Below, piece after piece: positions 1 through 11,450 of a stretch of 64,000 nucleotides of DNA. The notes under the pieces were generated by a model that was not told the origin of the DNA, ran no database searches, and was given only the letters and a program-made list of their open reading frames with translations. The position numbers were made by a program, and so were the translations under genes. Location of the stretch: positions 1,054,001 to 1,118,000 of the forward strand of contig JAYKNF010000013.1 of the NCBI GenBank assembly GCA_036172665.1. The letters are read 5' to 3'. The stretch's first letter is position 1. Every line of letters starts with the position of its first letter. The stretch comes from Prosopocoilus inquinatus. Its lineage: Eukaryota; Arthropoda; Insecta; Coleoptera; Lucanidae.

Positions 1-1
1 A

Positions 2-1685
2 ACATCAGACTTTTATTATCCCTTGTCGTTAAGTATTCCATTGTGCATACAACGGTATAAAAAGTTTGGTATCTTACATAACAATTTTTTGGAGAAAAAC
101 ACTTTCGAATTTAAAAAAAATTAAAATTTTATTCCTATGATAAACTAATCAAAAAATGATAAACTAATCACAAATTATCAACAAATTAGATAAAATATCA
201 ACGGAGGTGTTCAAACTGTCCACCGTTGGCCATTTGACATTGGCCAAGACGGACGTACACACGAATTTTCAGGTCATCCAAGTCATGTGGCTTATTTGTG
301 TACACCTTTGATTTCACATGACCCCATAGAAAAAAATCAAGTGGGGTGAGATCTGGCGAGCGGGTAGGCCAGTCAATTGTTCCCCTTCGTCCTATCCATC
401 TCCCTGGGACAATTTCGTCGAGATACCTGCGAACATGCTGGCCAAAATGTGGAGGTACTCCATCTTGTTGGAACCAGATTCTGGGATGAGGCGTATCAGG
501 ATTGGCTTCGTCCGGAAACAGTATTACCAATGCTGGCACGAGGTCAAATCTTAGAAAATCTAAATATCTTTCAGCGTTTAAATTTCCCTCGAGAAAGACA
601 AGTCCCACAATGCGATCTCCTATTATTCCCGCCCACACATTAACTTTTTGTTGGGTTTGGGTGTGACCCTCCCGAACCCATCGAGGATTTTCGCCAGACC
701 AATATCTACAATTATGGCGATTCACCTGACCGTTTATTTTAAAAGTTGTTTCGTCGCTAAAAAGCACATTACTGAGAAATTCGGGATTCTCATCGCATCG
801 TAGCATCAATTGTTCACCGAACTCGTTTCGACGGTCGAAGTCATCTTCATTCAGTTCCTGAACGAGATGGACTTTATATGAATGAAGTTTTTCCTTCTTC
901 AAGTACTTTGCGACTGTGGAAAAGTCGACTGCATTATCTCTGGCAATGTTTCTTGTTGAAGTGTGGGGGTTGTTTTGAACTTCCAAGAGAATGTTCAGCC
1001 TAGTACCTTCTTCAGTTCTTGGACGACCTTGTTTGGGTCTGTCTTTCACACTGCCAGTTTCTGCGAATTTTGCCACAATTTTGCTCACCGTTGATCGCGA
1101 AATCGGTGTTCGGTTTGCATTTTCTGCATTGAACAATTGACAGGCTTCTTCATGGCTACGTATTTTATCACCAAAGCCAACCATAATAAGAATTTGAATT
1201 CTGTCTTGTTCGCTCAAATAAGCCATTTTCGTGATTCACTTTCAACACTACCAAATTTCCGTTCTAGTCAAAACGAATATTCAGGTGCAGTACTTGATAT
1301 ACGGTTATAAGCTAATTGACAGTACCTTGACATTACTTTCGTCTACGCCATAGTTACTTGCGTTTTTCAATTGTAAAAAAACATCATCAACCGGAAATTT
1401 AAAAAATCATTCGGTTCTAGGAACAAACGGTAAAGCCTGCATAGGGTTTTTTTGTTTCCCTTATGTCGACTGGTCGATGTCTCGATTGAAGACAATCCTA
1501 GGTACACCTCAGACGTATCTAATTTGTTGATAATTTTTGATTAGTTTATCATAGGAATAAAATTTTAATTTTTTTAAATTCGAAAGTGTTTTTCTCCAAA
1601 AAATTGTTACGTAAATACCAAACTTTTTATACCGTTGTATGCACAATGGAATACTTAACGACAAGGGATAATAAAAGTCGGATGT
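2..1685 (-). mobile_element. Complete mariner-type (DD41D) transposon
   Basis: The element runs between inverted ends that begin acatc and finish gatgt, bounded on the right by TA (1686-1687) and on the left by the A at base 1, so the window starts exactly at its target-site TA. The terminal inverted repeats are unusually long, roughly 175-190 bp (about 2-195 against 1513-1685), with nearly identical sequence apart from an extra short duplication containing tgataaactaatc in the left arm. It encloses one open transposase gene on the - strand. Long, well matched arms and an open reading frame suggest a fairly recent insertion. The superfamily is clear; assignment to the rosa-like DD41D group rests only on residue spacing. 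Confidence 0.85.
198..1226 (-). CDS. Mariner-type DD41D transposase, apparently intact
   Basis: A 342-residue cut-and-paste transposase that would bind the flanking inverted repeats and excise the element in the nucleus. The first ~110 residues hold paired helix-turn-helix DNA-binding modules (RSTVSKIVAKF, and DFSTVAKYLKKEK after the GRPR hook-like motif). The RNase H-like catalytic part follows: Asp158 in FSDETTF, Asp255 in WFQQDG and Asp297 in SPDLTPLDFFLWG. The second and third acids are 41 residues apart, against 34 in classical mariner, the spacing of the rosa-like DD41D group. No stop or frameshift is seen and the length is normal for the superfamily. The ATG at 1226 is the first in frame and lies just ahead of the HTH. 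The C-terminus (GQFEHLR) also fits family members. Confidence 0.88.
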   Translation of the reverse strand: MAYLSEQDRIQILIMVGFGDKIRSHEEACQLFNAENANRTPISRSTVSKIVAKFAETGSVKDRPKQGRPRTEEGTRLNILLEVQNNPHTSTRNIARDNAVDFSTVAKYLKKEKLHSYKVHLVQELNEDDFDRRNEFGEQLMLRCDENPEFLSNVLFSDETTFKINGQVNRHNCRYWSGENPRWVREGHTQTQQKVNVWAGIIGDRIVGLVFLEGNLNAERYLDFLRFDLVPALVILFPDEANPDTPHPRIWFQQDGVPPHFGQHVRRYLDEIVPGRWIGRRGTIDWPTRSPDLTPLDFFLWGHVKSKVYTNKPHDLDDLKIRVYVRLGQCQMANGGQFEHLR

Positions 1686-1687
1686 TA

Positions 1688-2183
1688 CCATTTGAAAAAA
1701 CTGATGACGTCACACCTGGGTGCAATCAGATGGCCACAGAATAAAATTCACTATGTCACTAAGTGCATGGGACAAAACTAAAATCGTCCTGTTTCAGGAT
1801 TTTTTCATCAAACCCAAGATAACAGAAATATGAATTTTGTTCCATACTTTATCCACACCCTGTATATGTCCTTAAGATTCTAGACAAATTTGTTTCTTTT
1901 GAACTTCGTTCAGTCGAACGTCAGGTTAAACCTCCGTGGTACAACTGTCCCTCAGAGAAATTCAATCCCAATAGAATGAAGAATCTGGTATAACAGTATC
2001 TAGGGAACGTCGCCGACAATTACGTTTTTAAAAAGTAAATATCATTTTATTACGTTCAGTATTCGTTTAAAATCAGTCGTCGTCTGAATATTTAGTTGTC
2101 AGGGCTCGTATTCCTAAATATTCTATATAAAAAAAAATGCAAATGCAGATTATTTCTTAAATGCCTAGGTGATATTAACAAAA
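1688..2183. other. Intergenic stretch, no gene recognised
   Basis: No reading frame or RNA could be supported here. The phrase caccctgtatatgtcc near 1855-1870 resembles the ends of Tc1/mariner-type MITEs, so this may be a decayed element. Confidence 0.3.
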
Positions 2184-2315
2184 TACACTGCTCCAAGAAA
2201 TTAAAACACCACCCAGTAAATTAAGATTTTTATGTTTCTTTATTTAAAATTTGTAACGGTTGACGTTGTTTGAAACAATTTAGTAACAATTGTTTAATGT
2301 ATTATAAAATCATCA

Positions 2316-2609
2316 ACATATAAAATAGCGACATCTTACTATCGCTTTTTGACCTAACATTGCAGTAGGATAGACAAATTGAAGCGGGATTTGCTCCTAA
2401 TGAGTCCCCCATGCAAGGCGGCCATGCTTGCTGTCAAAGCATAATTAAAGACTTTAGAAAAATTTTGTGCAAATCGTTTTTGATTGCAGTGAGAACCTCG
2501 AGCAGCCTCTGGACAGCTGTTTCAGCCCTGCTTGGGGCTTCTTCAGCAGAAGAAGAAGCTCGAGGTTCTCACTGCAATCAAAAACGATTTGCACAAAATT
2601 TTTCTAAAA
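2316..2609 (-). mobile_element. Retrozyme copy, inverted, with 13-bp target duplication
   Basis: This 294-bp copy of the window's 309-bp monomer family folds back on itself. Its insertion is marked by the perfect direct repeat tataaaatcatca at 2303-2315 and 2610-2622. The hammerhead reads on the - strand. The hairpin arms are about 2455-2505 and 2558-2606. Confidence 0.75.
2498..2562 (-). ncRNA. Type I hammerhead ribozyme motif (core intact)
   Basis: On the - strand the core CTGAAGA, stem II (AGCCC/GGGCT), GAAA, palindromic stem III ACAGCTGT and cleavage site GTC are all present. The inner part of stem I is altered (CTTCTTCTTCTG) because the copy switches into its inverted half, but the outer TCGAG/CTCGA pairing remains. 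Confidence 0.6.
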
Positions 2610-2873
2610 TATAAAATCATCATTTACAAATAAAAAATAAACAATGAAAACCAATAAAATCAAAAGTCGAAAAATTTGAAAAACAAAATTTTTGAATAAA
2701 AGACACCAATGTTGAGTATTTCCACGTCTATTTGGAATAACGGTGTGTTACCGACGATCCACTCTTAAAATGAGCGAAGTTATGTCATTTTGTTCCAATT
2801 CTTTCCATATTTCCACAAGCTAACGCCCCACCTCTTCCAAGTTATTAACTAGGTTCGAGTAATCTCTGAGTGC

Positions 2874-3240
2874 TTACAGACGCCTACCAAGTGTGTCCCA
2901 CATATGCTCAATGGAACTGAGGTCTGAACTTCTTTCTGGATAAACTATTGCATCGATTTCAATCTCCTCTAAGAAACTTTGAACTTTCCGAACGCGTTGC
3001 GTGAAAAATGCGTCCGATATAGGGCACAAATTGCACGACATGATCTTATAGGATATCCGCAAGGCATTGAGATTACCATTATTTAACACCAATAAGTCCG
3101 TGCGCGCTGTCAAAGAAATACCTACTCACGCCATAAAACAGTGAGCATACCCCTCATTTGGTCGTTGGTATACACCACAGAACATTAACTTAACACAAGA
3201 AGTGACAAGTAGTAATATTTTTGAGAAGACAAAAACTACT
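2874..3240 (-). pseudogene. Tc1-like transposase, C-terminal fragment
   Basis: The - strand reads fragments of a Tc1 DDE transposase: VYQRPNEGYAHC, TARTDLLVLNNGNLNA, and the end of the catalytic domain RSSDLSSIEHMWDTLGRRL. The last corresponds to the family motif RSPDLNPIEHVWDxLGRR and keeps the third catalytic Glu (IEH). The segment around the second Asp is scrambled and a stop separates the first two pieces, so it is non-functional. It is the 3' half of the split element spanning 2186-13015. Confidence 0.72.
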
Positions 3241-3268
3241 GAGCCATCTGTATTCATTGCTCTATAAC

Positions 3269-5292
3269 TAGAGAGCGGATTTATATGCGAGTAATTTTGA
3301 TGAAATATGCGCATATATATGCACTAAAAAATGATGAAATATGCACATATATATGCACTAAAAATGGCGAAATATGTGCAAGATAGGCCGAACACTTCAA
3401 ATAATGCAATAACTGGTCTACTGTGTTTTATGGGCATTACGGAGGTAATTGGGGCATATTTAAAGTGACTCATAGCTGAAAATTCTACACTTAAGTCAAT
3501 TTCAAAGTTTCCATTCAAAATTTCGTAAATTTCCTCAAGGGTTTTGAAGCCGCTATTTTTATCTAAAACGGATAAACATTTTTTATTTACTGAACTGCCG
3601 ATTTTACCTGGAACTTTTGAAATATTCTCTTTAAATTCTTTAACAATTTTAACGGATTCTATGAAAGACATTTTCGGTTTTTCTAAATTGTTTATAGTTT
3701 GTATTACAAAACTGTAATGCATTTTGATGAAGTTCAGTTGATTTGCCAATGAAGTTTTTGTTACAATATTTTGTGCCTTTGCAATAGCAGCACTATCTTG
3801 GGCATTAAACTCTACAACAATTCCTTAATTGCTACAAAATGTTCAGCATAAAAGATTGCCGCTTCCAACCAAGTTCCCCACCTAGTCAACACTGGTTCGG
3901 GAGGTAAAGGTACATTCGGCAATTTTTCCCTGTACAACTGAACTCGTAGGGGACTTTTGACAAATATTTTTTTAATGGTACTAATTAGTAGATTTACATC
4001 AGAAAATTCACATCTAATATGTTCAGCTACTCTGTTACATCCATGAGCTAAACAACTCACGTGAACTAAATTTTTATAAATTGTTTTAAATTGCTGCCCG
4101 GCTTTAACCATGTAAGGGGCAGCATCTGATACCATAAGTAAAATTTTTTCAGTAGGAACTACATTAGGTGAGAAAAATTTCATAAAACATTCATTAACAG
4201 ATCTTAAAATACTTAAATGATTAGTTTTGTCTAACTGTGTACAGGCTATTAAATAAGATTCACTAGGTTTATCTTCCCGCAAAGACCCTATTAACAAATT
4301 TACAATGTAACGCCCACAAGAATCAGTAGTTTCATCCACAATAAAATAAATATATTGATTTTCTACGTTTTTTTTGACTTCTTTTAGAGTATCGTTGTAG
4401 ATGCGAGGCACGTAATTTTTTCTTAACGTACTTTCATCGGGAACATTTTTCTTGGTATATTTTTCCAAAAAACTTTTAAAAATAGAATTTTGCAGTTTTT
4501 TCAAAGGTATGTTTGCACAAATCATCGCCTCGCATAAATCAGCATTAAATTCTTGTTGTTCATTAGATGAAGTCATCAACGACGGTCCACTGTCTAAGGG
4601 TAATTGAAATGTTTTCGATTCATTCATCTTCTTGCATTTTGACTTGTGTAGTTCTGTCCCGACATGTTGTGTGACCGAAAATTTTCGTTGGGTTGGTATC
4701 TACAACAAGAACTTAAATTTTTTTAAACTCTCTGAACTTTCAATATTCAAGAACCAAGCAAATATTTACCTAAGGAGGAAGAAAACAAACTTAAAACTTA
4801 CCATTTTACTACAGGCTTTACAGAATATGCTTCCATTGGTGTAAGCAAGCTCGGGATAGCTTCTGATCCAGGAATTAACCAGGCTCGAATTGTCTTTCGG
4901 CATATTGCACTTCTCACAAACAAAAATACTTTTACGGAAGAACTAAACGTTCGCAGCAATAACCGACTAATAATCCGTGAAGAAGTGATGAAACAATATT
5001 GCAAACATGAACGCCCCACCGCATCGTTAAGAAAGTACTTGGAAATCCCTAATTCACTACTTGGAAAATTCTGCCTGCTTAAGCCCAAGAAGGGTGCAAA
5101 CTAGACCCTAATTAATGCAACAACATGTTCTGACGAATTAAGAATTCAGGAAAAAATTTACTCACTTCGACACCAATTCTTTCAAATATGCATATATATG
5201 CACGTTTTTAAGAAATATGCGAAAACTGAACAAAATGCTCAAATATGCAAAATATGCATGCAATATGCATTTAGCATAGAATCCGCTCTTTA
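3269..5292 (-). mobile_element. hAT transposon with 8-bp target duplication
   Basis: The ends read tagagagcggat at 3269 and, on the other strand from 5292, taaagagcggat (11 of 12 matching). They are flanked by the perfect direct repeat tctataac at 3261-3268 and 5293-5300. Both sub-terminal regions carry repeated atatgc motifs, common in hAT ends as transposase binding sites. The 2024-bp element holds one spliced, damaged transposase gene. Confidence 0.88.
3324..4903 (-). pseudogene. hAT transposase (CGGBP1-like finger), spliced and broken
   Basis: The first coding exon, 4903-4802 (34 codons), carries half of a zinc finger (IFCKACSKM) like that of CGGBP1-related hAT proteins. Donor gtaagt follows at 4801. 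The intron ends in gtag at 4700, and exon 2 resumes in phase with PTQRKFSVTQHVGTELHK, supplying the finger histidines. The catalytic domain follows: YFIVDETTD near 4340, MVSDAAPYM near 4130, SCLAHGCNR near 4040 and LTRWGTWLEA near 3880. A frame break at about 3750-3812 separates the last 140 residues. These end at FKYAPITSV, where the family normally continues into the hATC dimerisation motif; that motif is lost. Non-functional copy, clear family. Confidence 0.82.
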
Positions 5293-5416
5293 TCTATAAC
5301 TAAATATTCTGGCGCCAGATTCGAAAAGTGTATTATTTACAGTTTCTGATTCAATTAAAAAAAATTCTGAAAATCGTAGGCAGATAAAACAAATAGTCAA
5401 GAATCCAATAAATATT

Positions 5417-7974
5417 TTATTTTCTAAGTTTAGGTCCGTCTTTTCTTAAGTAAATATCTACAGTTGTATGGTTTCTCCTATCCACTAATTTCAGTTTTCT
5501 ATTAATTAGCCTAACTAAATATTTTACATAAATATATGTTACAGACTTACGAACTGTGACTTCTAAATCTAAGTTATGTATTGTGCAGAGATTAAAATTA
5601 ATATCTAAAGAATTACAAATCAAAGAAAATATATTAAAACAATGAATATTATTTACAAAACTATCTAACACTAATTTCTTATTACAATGAATTATGCGAA
5701 TAAATTCTTTACTGGGGTACAAAAGTTTATTCTTGCAGTTACGAAGAGAAATAAAAGCATGACTGTCAGTACATTTGTCTGTAAGAAAATAAGTAACACA
5801 TTGCTGACAGTGATGTTATATTCTTTTACGAATAAATCCAGCGACATATGTGCTTGAATGAAAACCTACATTTTCTCCTACATCAGGAAAGTCTTCCGGC
5901 TGAATATTTAGACGAAAAGAATTGCCCTCTCCTGGTATATTCAAAAACGTGGGTTCACAGGTTGTTAAAGAGGATATAATGGCAGTTAAAAATTCAGCAC
6001 CATCTTCTTCGCAATTTGTTGCATTGGAATTTGAAACAATATTATTTACGAGACAAGTTTTAAATGCAGCAGCAAATTGTGAAGAAGTTGGTCTGGAATT
6101 TTGCCCACATAAACCTCTAATAGTGCCAGATAGATTTTCTATAGGAACTTGGTTTAAAGTTCTAGTTAACAGAAACTTGAAACCAAGATCCTTCATACAA
6201 TTCCACAAAGACTGTATATTGACAATTGTGATTATAGTGTTCTTTATTGAAGGGGGATTAGAAATACGACCATTACAAATAAATTGAAGCTTTCTAAGAA
6301 AAGATTTTGCTTCTTCCCAAAACTGTAAATGAACAGATTTATTTGTCAATGGGCCTCGTAGTGGTTTAGAAAAATTCCAAATTCCGTTTAATGAACAAAT
6401 AATTTATCCATGAAAATTATAAATTCCGCTGTATCTCCACCTTGCATTAAATTATTTGATGTAGTAAAACGCAATCCAGCATACACAGACTGGCTAAATA
6501 CCTGGGCTGCTAACTTTACCCGCATCTTTTGGCGGTTGTCGGGATGTAGATGGGTTTCGGTTAGATTCGGGCAAATTTTCCCCCACTTGATCATGCCCAT
6601 CTAACTCAAAGAGTTTTTCCAGATCAGAGCACTTGGCAACTTTATTTTCGAAGTGGATTTCTTTTTTTAGAAAATTATTTCGAATCCCCTTTATGAGGTG
6701 GGGAGGATCAAATAAATGGTATATAGTATGACTGAGAATGTAAGCAACGTTGCAAAGTACGAGGTGACGGTATAATAAAAATTTTTCTGAATAGTCTGTA
6801 TGCCTTAGGAGATGCTTTTAATATGATTAAAAATAGAGCTTTTTCCTTGTCACTCCATAGTATACCTCGTTTCTTTTTTGCATTTTTAAACTGACTTAAA
6901 ATAAAAGTTTCTGCTGCTGGAGTAAAATTATTCCACATATTTAATCGCTTATTTTCTAAAATACTACTGAAATCACCACACCTTAAAAGTTTCTTTGCAT
7001 CAAAAAGATCTCGCGACGTTTTTTTGGACCTTGTTTTAATGCTGGCTATGATTTTTTTAGCTTTTCTTATTTCACTGTATAATAACTTCTTTCTTGGTGT
7101 CAAATTGCCTGTTCTGGTTACACCAATTTTCTTCTTGAGTATTGACCGTGTCTTTGCTCGTAAAAGAAGTTTGAATATTACTTAATTACAGCACGCAATT
7201 AATCTGAAACTAGTCAAAAACATTTAGTTGAAAAATATAGTTTCTGTCTCAAACATTTAATATGCATATGGATATATTATAAACAGTGCGTTACCTCCAG
7301 TTTTGTCCTCATTAAAATTTATAAAACTTTCATCTGATGTATTCGATCGAGAAGGGTAGCACTGAGGTTGCCCACCGCACGCTAATCCTACTGAAACTTG
7401 TGGGATCACTGTCACTTCTGAAAAAATTATATATGTACTATGTGTTTGGCACAATTTACTTCAATTTTGTGTTCGTTACACCATTCTACATACTGGCTCC
7501 CTTTTACTAGTACAAATATGAATTATATGCAAAATTTTTAACAACATTAATTATTACCAGATAAAATAGCGACATCTCACGATCGCTTTTTGACCTGACA
7601 TTTTTCTAAATTAATTATTACCTACCCGAGCTTCTGTCTCTATGTGTATGTTCTATGATTGGTACATTAGGAGCAATAGTTTCAGACCTCATGGGAATGG
7701 CATTTCGATTTAATTTTTTGATGTCACTATTGCTGAAGTATTTTGCTTCAAAATGTAATGAACATAGTCGAAAATTCCGTTTAATGTATTCATAGCTATA
7801 CTGATTCAAATTTAAATTATTTATTCTCTGTAACCATAATAATCCTATCTCCTTGTCAGTGGGAAAATTGAAATATTTTACAATGGAATTGTTTGTTATT
7901 TTATTATCGCAAGCTGCACATCTTTTCCTGTAATCGGTTTTGTTTTCCATCATTTTCCTACAACTTGAACACAC
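5417..7974 (-). pseudogene. P-element-like THAP transposase, internally deleted
   Basis: Exon 1 (7974 to about 7625) encodes a THAP zinc finger: CAACDN, the NFPTDKE..W block and LCSLHF. A gtaggt donor follows. A linker exon lies at about 7417-7287 (EVTVIPQVSVGLACGG). Exon 3 (about 7165-6708) carries the basic helical region and SPKAYRLFRKIF..PRTLQRC, typical of P transposases. The reading then jumps at 6600 to NLTETHLHPDNRQKMRVKLAAQVFS, and later to LGFKFLLTRTLNQVPIENL (about 6200) and the C-terminal part (5722-5417). The central part with the first catalytic acids is missing between 6708 and 6600. At least one further frame break lies near 6390. This is a KP-like deletion derivative. P-like ends were not identified with confidence. 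Confidence 0.8.
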
Positions 7975-8133
7975 ATTCGCAAATCTATAAATCTATTTAC
8001 AATATATTTTACCTTATTCCACGTGTAATGCACCACAAATTCATATCTTCATACAAACAGAACACTCAGATTTTTTTATTACCTTGGTAACGTCCATTGC
8101 GTACATACACCGTTGCGGGAATTTTCGTAATGT

Positions 8134-8154
8134 CACAGATTACAGTAATCTGTG
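8134..8154. repeat. Perfect 21-bp palindrome
   Basis: CACAGATTAC, a central A, and GTAATCTGTG form a perfect inverted repeat about 160 bp upstream of the P-like THAP exon. It could be a transposase-binding sub-terminal site or a chance hairpin. Confidence 0.5.
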
Positions 8155-8324
8155 GTATTGCACGCATACGTAATACAGTTAACTGTAAAAACCGACATCT
8201 TATAATTGAGATATGTAGATACCTGTACGAATTGATATCTTGCGCCATCTAAATTTATTGTATTATAGTATTATTTATTGTTGTCTTTTTTTTTAGCCAT
8301 TTAGCTGACATGGGCTTGGTATAC

Positions 8325-8440
8325 ACGAAGGCCGAGCGCTCTTTGGATACGAATTTATATGGCACGTATTTATACGATTCTTGTCGTACGTTTTAAATGT
8401 GCATATTGGTTACGTTTTTGCCCAACACACCAACATGATC
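8325..8440 (+). repeat. Left arm of an inverted repeat surrounding the Transib element
   Basis: Blocks gagcg..ctttggatacg (near 8330-8352) and acgtttttgccca (near 8411-8424) recur inverted at 12110-12245. The Transib element therefore appears to have landed inside an older inverted-repeat element of roughly 500 bp. Confidence 0.5.
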
Positions 8441-9194
8441 AGTTTCTTTTTATAGTTCTTCGCCGTCGAAGAAACGATAAAATATTTCTTCACAGATTTT
8501 TCGCCATGACTTCCGTTAATGGTCACGTAAGTGATAATTACAATCACTTTGATCCCATAAACATTTGTGTTCCTGCACTTTATAAATTTTTTGATAACCA
8601 TTTGTTCGTAAGAAAACGCAAATATCCCAACAAAATGGGAATGTGTCGGACGTCGCACAGTGTGCGAAACTGCATTATTAGCTGGACAAGAATGGAAAAA
8701 TCAAATATACATATTCTCAAATATTTGGTAGTAGCCTGCAAGCATATGAAACACTGCACCATGTGTTGTAGAAATTTTCCGATATTTATCAACTGCTACA
8801 TAGTAATGGTAATCAAAACGTGCGTGTGGAATTTTGCAAGTTCAGCTATTCTCGTACTTTCTTGTAATGTTAGTGGACTCACTTCCGATTTTTGTGCTGA
8901 AATGATTTACATAGAAATTATTTAAACAAACTTTCGAATCAAAAACACTCATGTAACGTTTTATCATAATTTTAAACGGATGCAAGTAAGGCTTTAAAAG
9001 TGAAGGGTTTTAAAAAAATGTCTACATATGTTCACCTTGAATCTTAGTGGTAATGAATATTTGAACTTTTGCGAGTAAGATAAAAGAAAAATCAGCTGCC
9101 CGTAAGTGCCCGTTTAACACAAATTGCAAAAATCGTCTTGTAGTAACAATTGCCAAGATAATTAAAATGCTACTGACTTTGGTTTTAAAACTTT

Positions 9195-9342
9195 CATTAT
9201 GCTTTGACAGCAAGCATGGCCGCCTTGCATGAAGGTCTTATTAGGTAGAAAATTCGCTTCAATTCTTAATAATTGATTATAATAATCTTACTGCAACGTC
9301 AGGTCAAAAAGCGATCGTAGGATGTAGCTGTTATATCTGTTA
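9195..9342 (+). repeat. Retrozyme fragment without hammerhead
   Basis: About 148 bp of the 309-bp monomer (from cattatgctttgacagcaag to the gatgt..tatctgtt end) lies in the 5' region of the Transib gene. It is diverged and lacks the ribozyme half. Confidence 0.7.
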
Positions 9343-9394
9343 AATCCTTTCGTTGATCATTTTGTGTCAGGTGCTAAAAGTGTGAAAAGCCATA

Positions 9395-11450
9395 ATGGTC
9401 TCAAGAGCAGAAGGAATAAGCATCAAACGGAACGATCTGTTTGATGTTTGGTATAAAACTCAAACAAAAATGAAAGAGAAAGAGTTCTTCAAATTCGTTC
9501 TCCATACATTAAATATTGGAAATGAAGACCACGAAGTGACGGAGATCATACGGTTGTTTTTGCTAAAATTACACAAACAGTGGCGACAAAGTAATAGAAC
9601 TCTTAGTAATTTTTTGAGCAATAACGAAGAGTGGCTCAGTGGAGATATTTTGTTTCCTAAAAAGACAACCACTAAGTGCAGTTCACATGCACCAGGGGAA
9701 CCAAGCTCTAGTAAAGGTCGACCAAAAGTAGAGTTTTCAGTAGCGAGTACAAAAACGCAAAGACGCAAAATTCAATCACTGGTGAAAACCTATTCTGCAG
9801 TGGAACTAACAGTAGCTGCCCACGTTAGTATACGATCTAGTGGAAAGCGTAAAGCAGCTGGCATTATAAAAGAAGTTGCTGCTCACTCAGAAACAGTATC
9901 TGAAATAAAAACAAGAAGAAACACGTTGGAAAGTAAAAGTCAACACTCTTTTACAACTGACGAAGCTGTGGCTTTAATGATGGATATGAAATTGTCTGTG
10001 AACCAATATCGGATAATGCAACAAAGAGCTAAGGAAAAAGGATTCAATATATATCCAAGTTACGATAGTATTAAAAAAGCAAAAAAAATCTGTTACCCAT
10101 ATCCAGAAAGCATTCACATCACTGATGTATCAGCTGAAATGGATCTTCAGGCTTCATTAGATTACACAGTTTCACGTCTTTTGAAAAGCAGGTTTCTTTC
10201 AACAAAAATAATATCCACAGACTCATTAACGCTAGTTACCAAGTGGGGTTGTGAGGGAAGCAGTGGTCATAGCTTGTACAAGCAAAAATTTGAAACCAAA
10301 ACTTCAACTGATGAATATGTATTCATACTGTCTTTGGTGCCGTTACAACTTCATACAAATGACGCTGAAAATGTTACAGTTTGGCGCAATCGCAAACCAT
10401 CATCTACGTCTCTCTGCAGACCCATTAAATTCATTTTTGGCAAAGAAACTGCCAATCTTATTAAAGATGAGAGTAGCGCTGTAGAAGATCAAATTGCCAA
10501 AGTAAAACCAACTGCAACAATGAGAATAACGTTGTAGAAATACATCACAAACTGTTGATGACTATGATAGATGGAAAAGTATGCAATGTTCTCAGTGAGA
10601 ACTCTAGTTCCCAGAAATGTTTTATTTGTGGAGCTTCGGCTAAACAAATAAATTTGGAAGAGTCTGTATTGAATTTGACGCCTAAAGTGGAAACTTACAG
10701 ATTTGATTTGTCAATATTACATATGCGAATTCGCTGCTTTGAATTTCTTTTGCATATTTCTTACAAATTACCTTTTAAAAAGTGGCAACTTCGCGATCCA
10801 TTAGAAAAACATGCAATGGAACAGAGGAAAAAACAAATACAAGAAAAATTTCGTTCAGATATGGGCTTGATTGTCGACAAACCAAGACCTGGATATGGAA
10901 ACACTAACGATGGCAATACCGCCAGAATGTTTTTAAAAACATAAAGAGAAGTGCTGAAAGAACAGAATTAGATGAGAATCTTATTCAGAGGTTTGCAACA
11001 TTATTAATTGCAATATCGTCTGGACACGACATCAACACTGAAACATTTCAACAATATACAGAGGAAACTCGAAAAGAATATCTGCAATTATATAGTTGGT
11101 ATTACATGTCGGCAACTGTACATAAATTATTATATCATAGTAGTGATATTATTCAGTGGTGCTTACTACCTATTGGGCAATTATCTGAAGAATGTCAGGA
11201 AGCTCGAAACAAAGATTTCGGAAAATTTCGTGAAAATTATGCAAGAAAACGTTCTCGTATTGCTTCAAATCGGGATATTCTACACCGACTATTGATATCC
11301 TCGGATTCACTCATTTCCAGCCTAAGGAAAATACGAATAAAAACTGAAGCACCTTTGTCAGAGGAAGTGTTAGGTCTCCTTAATATTAGTTCACGTTATC
11401 ATGCTAATAATACTTCAAACAGCGATACTGGTTCGGATAGTGATTTATAA
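9395..11450 (+). pseudogene. Transib/RAG1-like transposase, two frameshifts
   Basis: Reads as a RAG1-core relative over about 670 codons. ATG at 9395 opens a 380-residue frame reaching KWGCEGSSGHSLYKQKF (RAG1 D600 region), SLVPLQL and SLCRPIKFIFGKE. A frame change near 10520 leads into LMTMIDGKVCN, the zinc pair KCFICGA (RAG1 C727/C730), LHMRIRCFEFLLHISYKL and GNTNDGNTARMFL. A second change in the T/A run near 10932 leads to ELDENLIQRFATLL, VHKLLYH (same spacing as RAG1 H937/H942) and LSEECQEARNK, whose last Glu aligns with catalytic E962. At residue 287 (10253-10255, gag) Glu stands where relatives have the first catalytic Asp. The gene ends at 11450 with an acidic Ser/Asp tail. Its low damage implies a young pseudogene. 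The second catalytic Asp was not assigned. Confidence 0.85.

Noticed and set aside
4861..5104. + strand open stretch of about 80 codons opposite the hAT first exon
   Set aside because: The - strand gives a spliced zinc-finger exon with consensus junctions; the + strand stretch has no start or family.
5922..6287. A 121-codon + strand frame
   Set aside because: It is antisense to the clearly recognisable P-type transposase C-terminal region.
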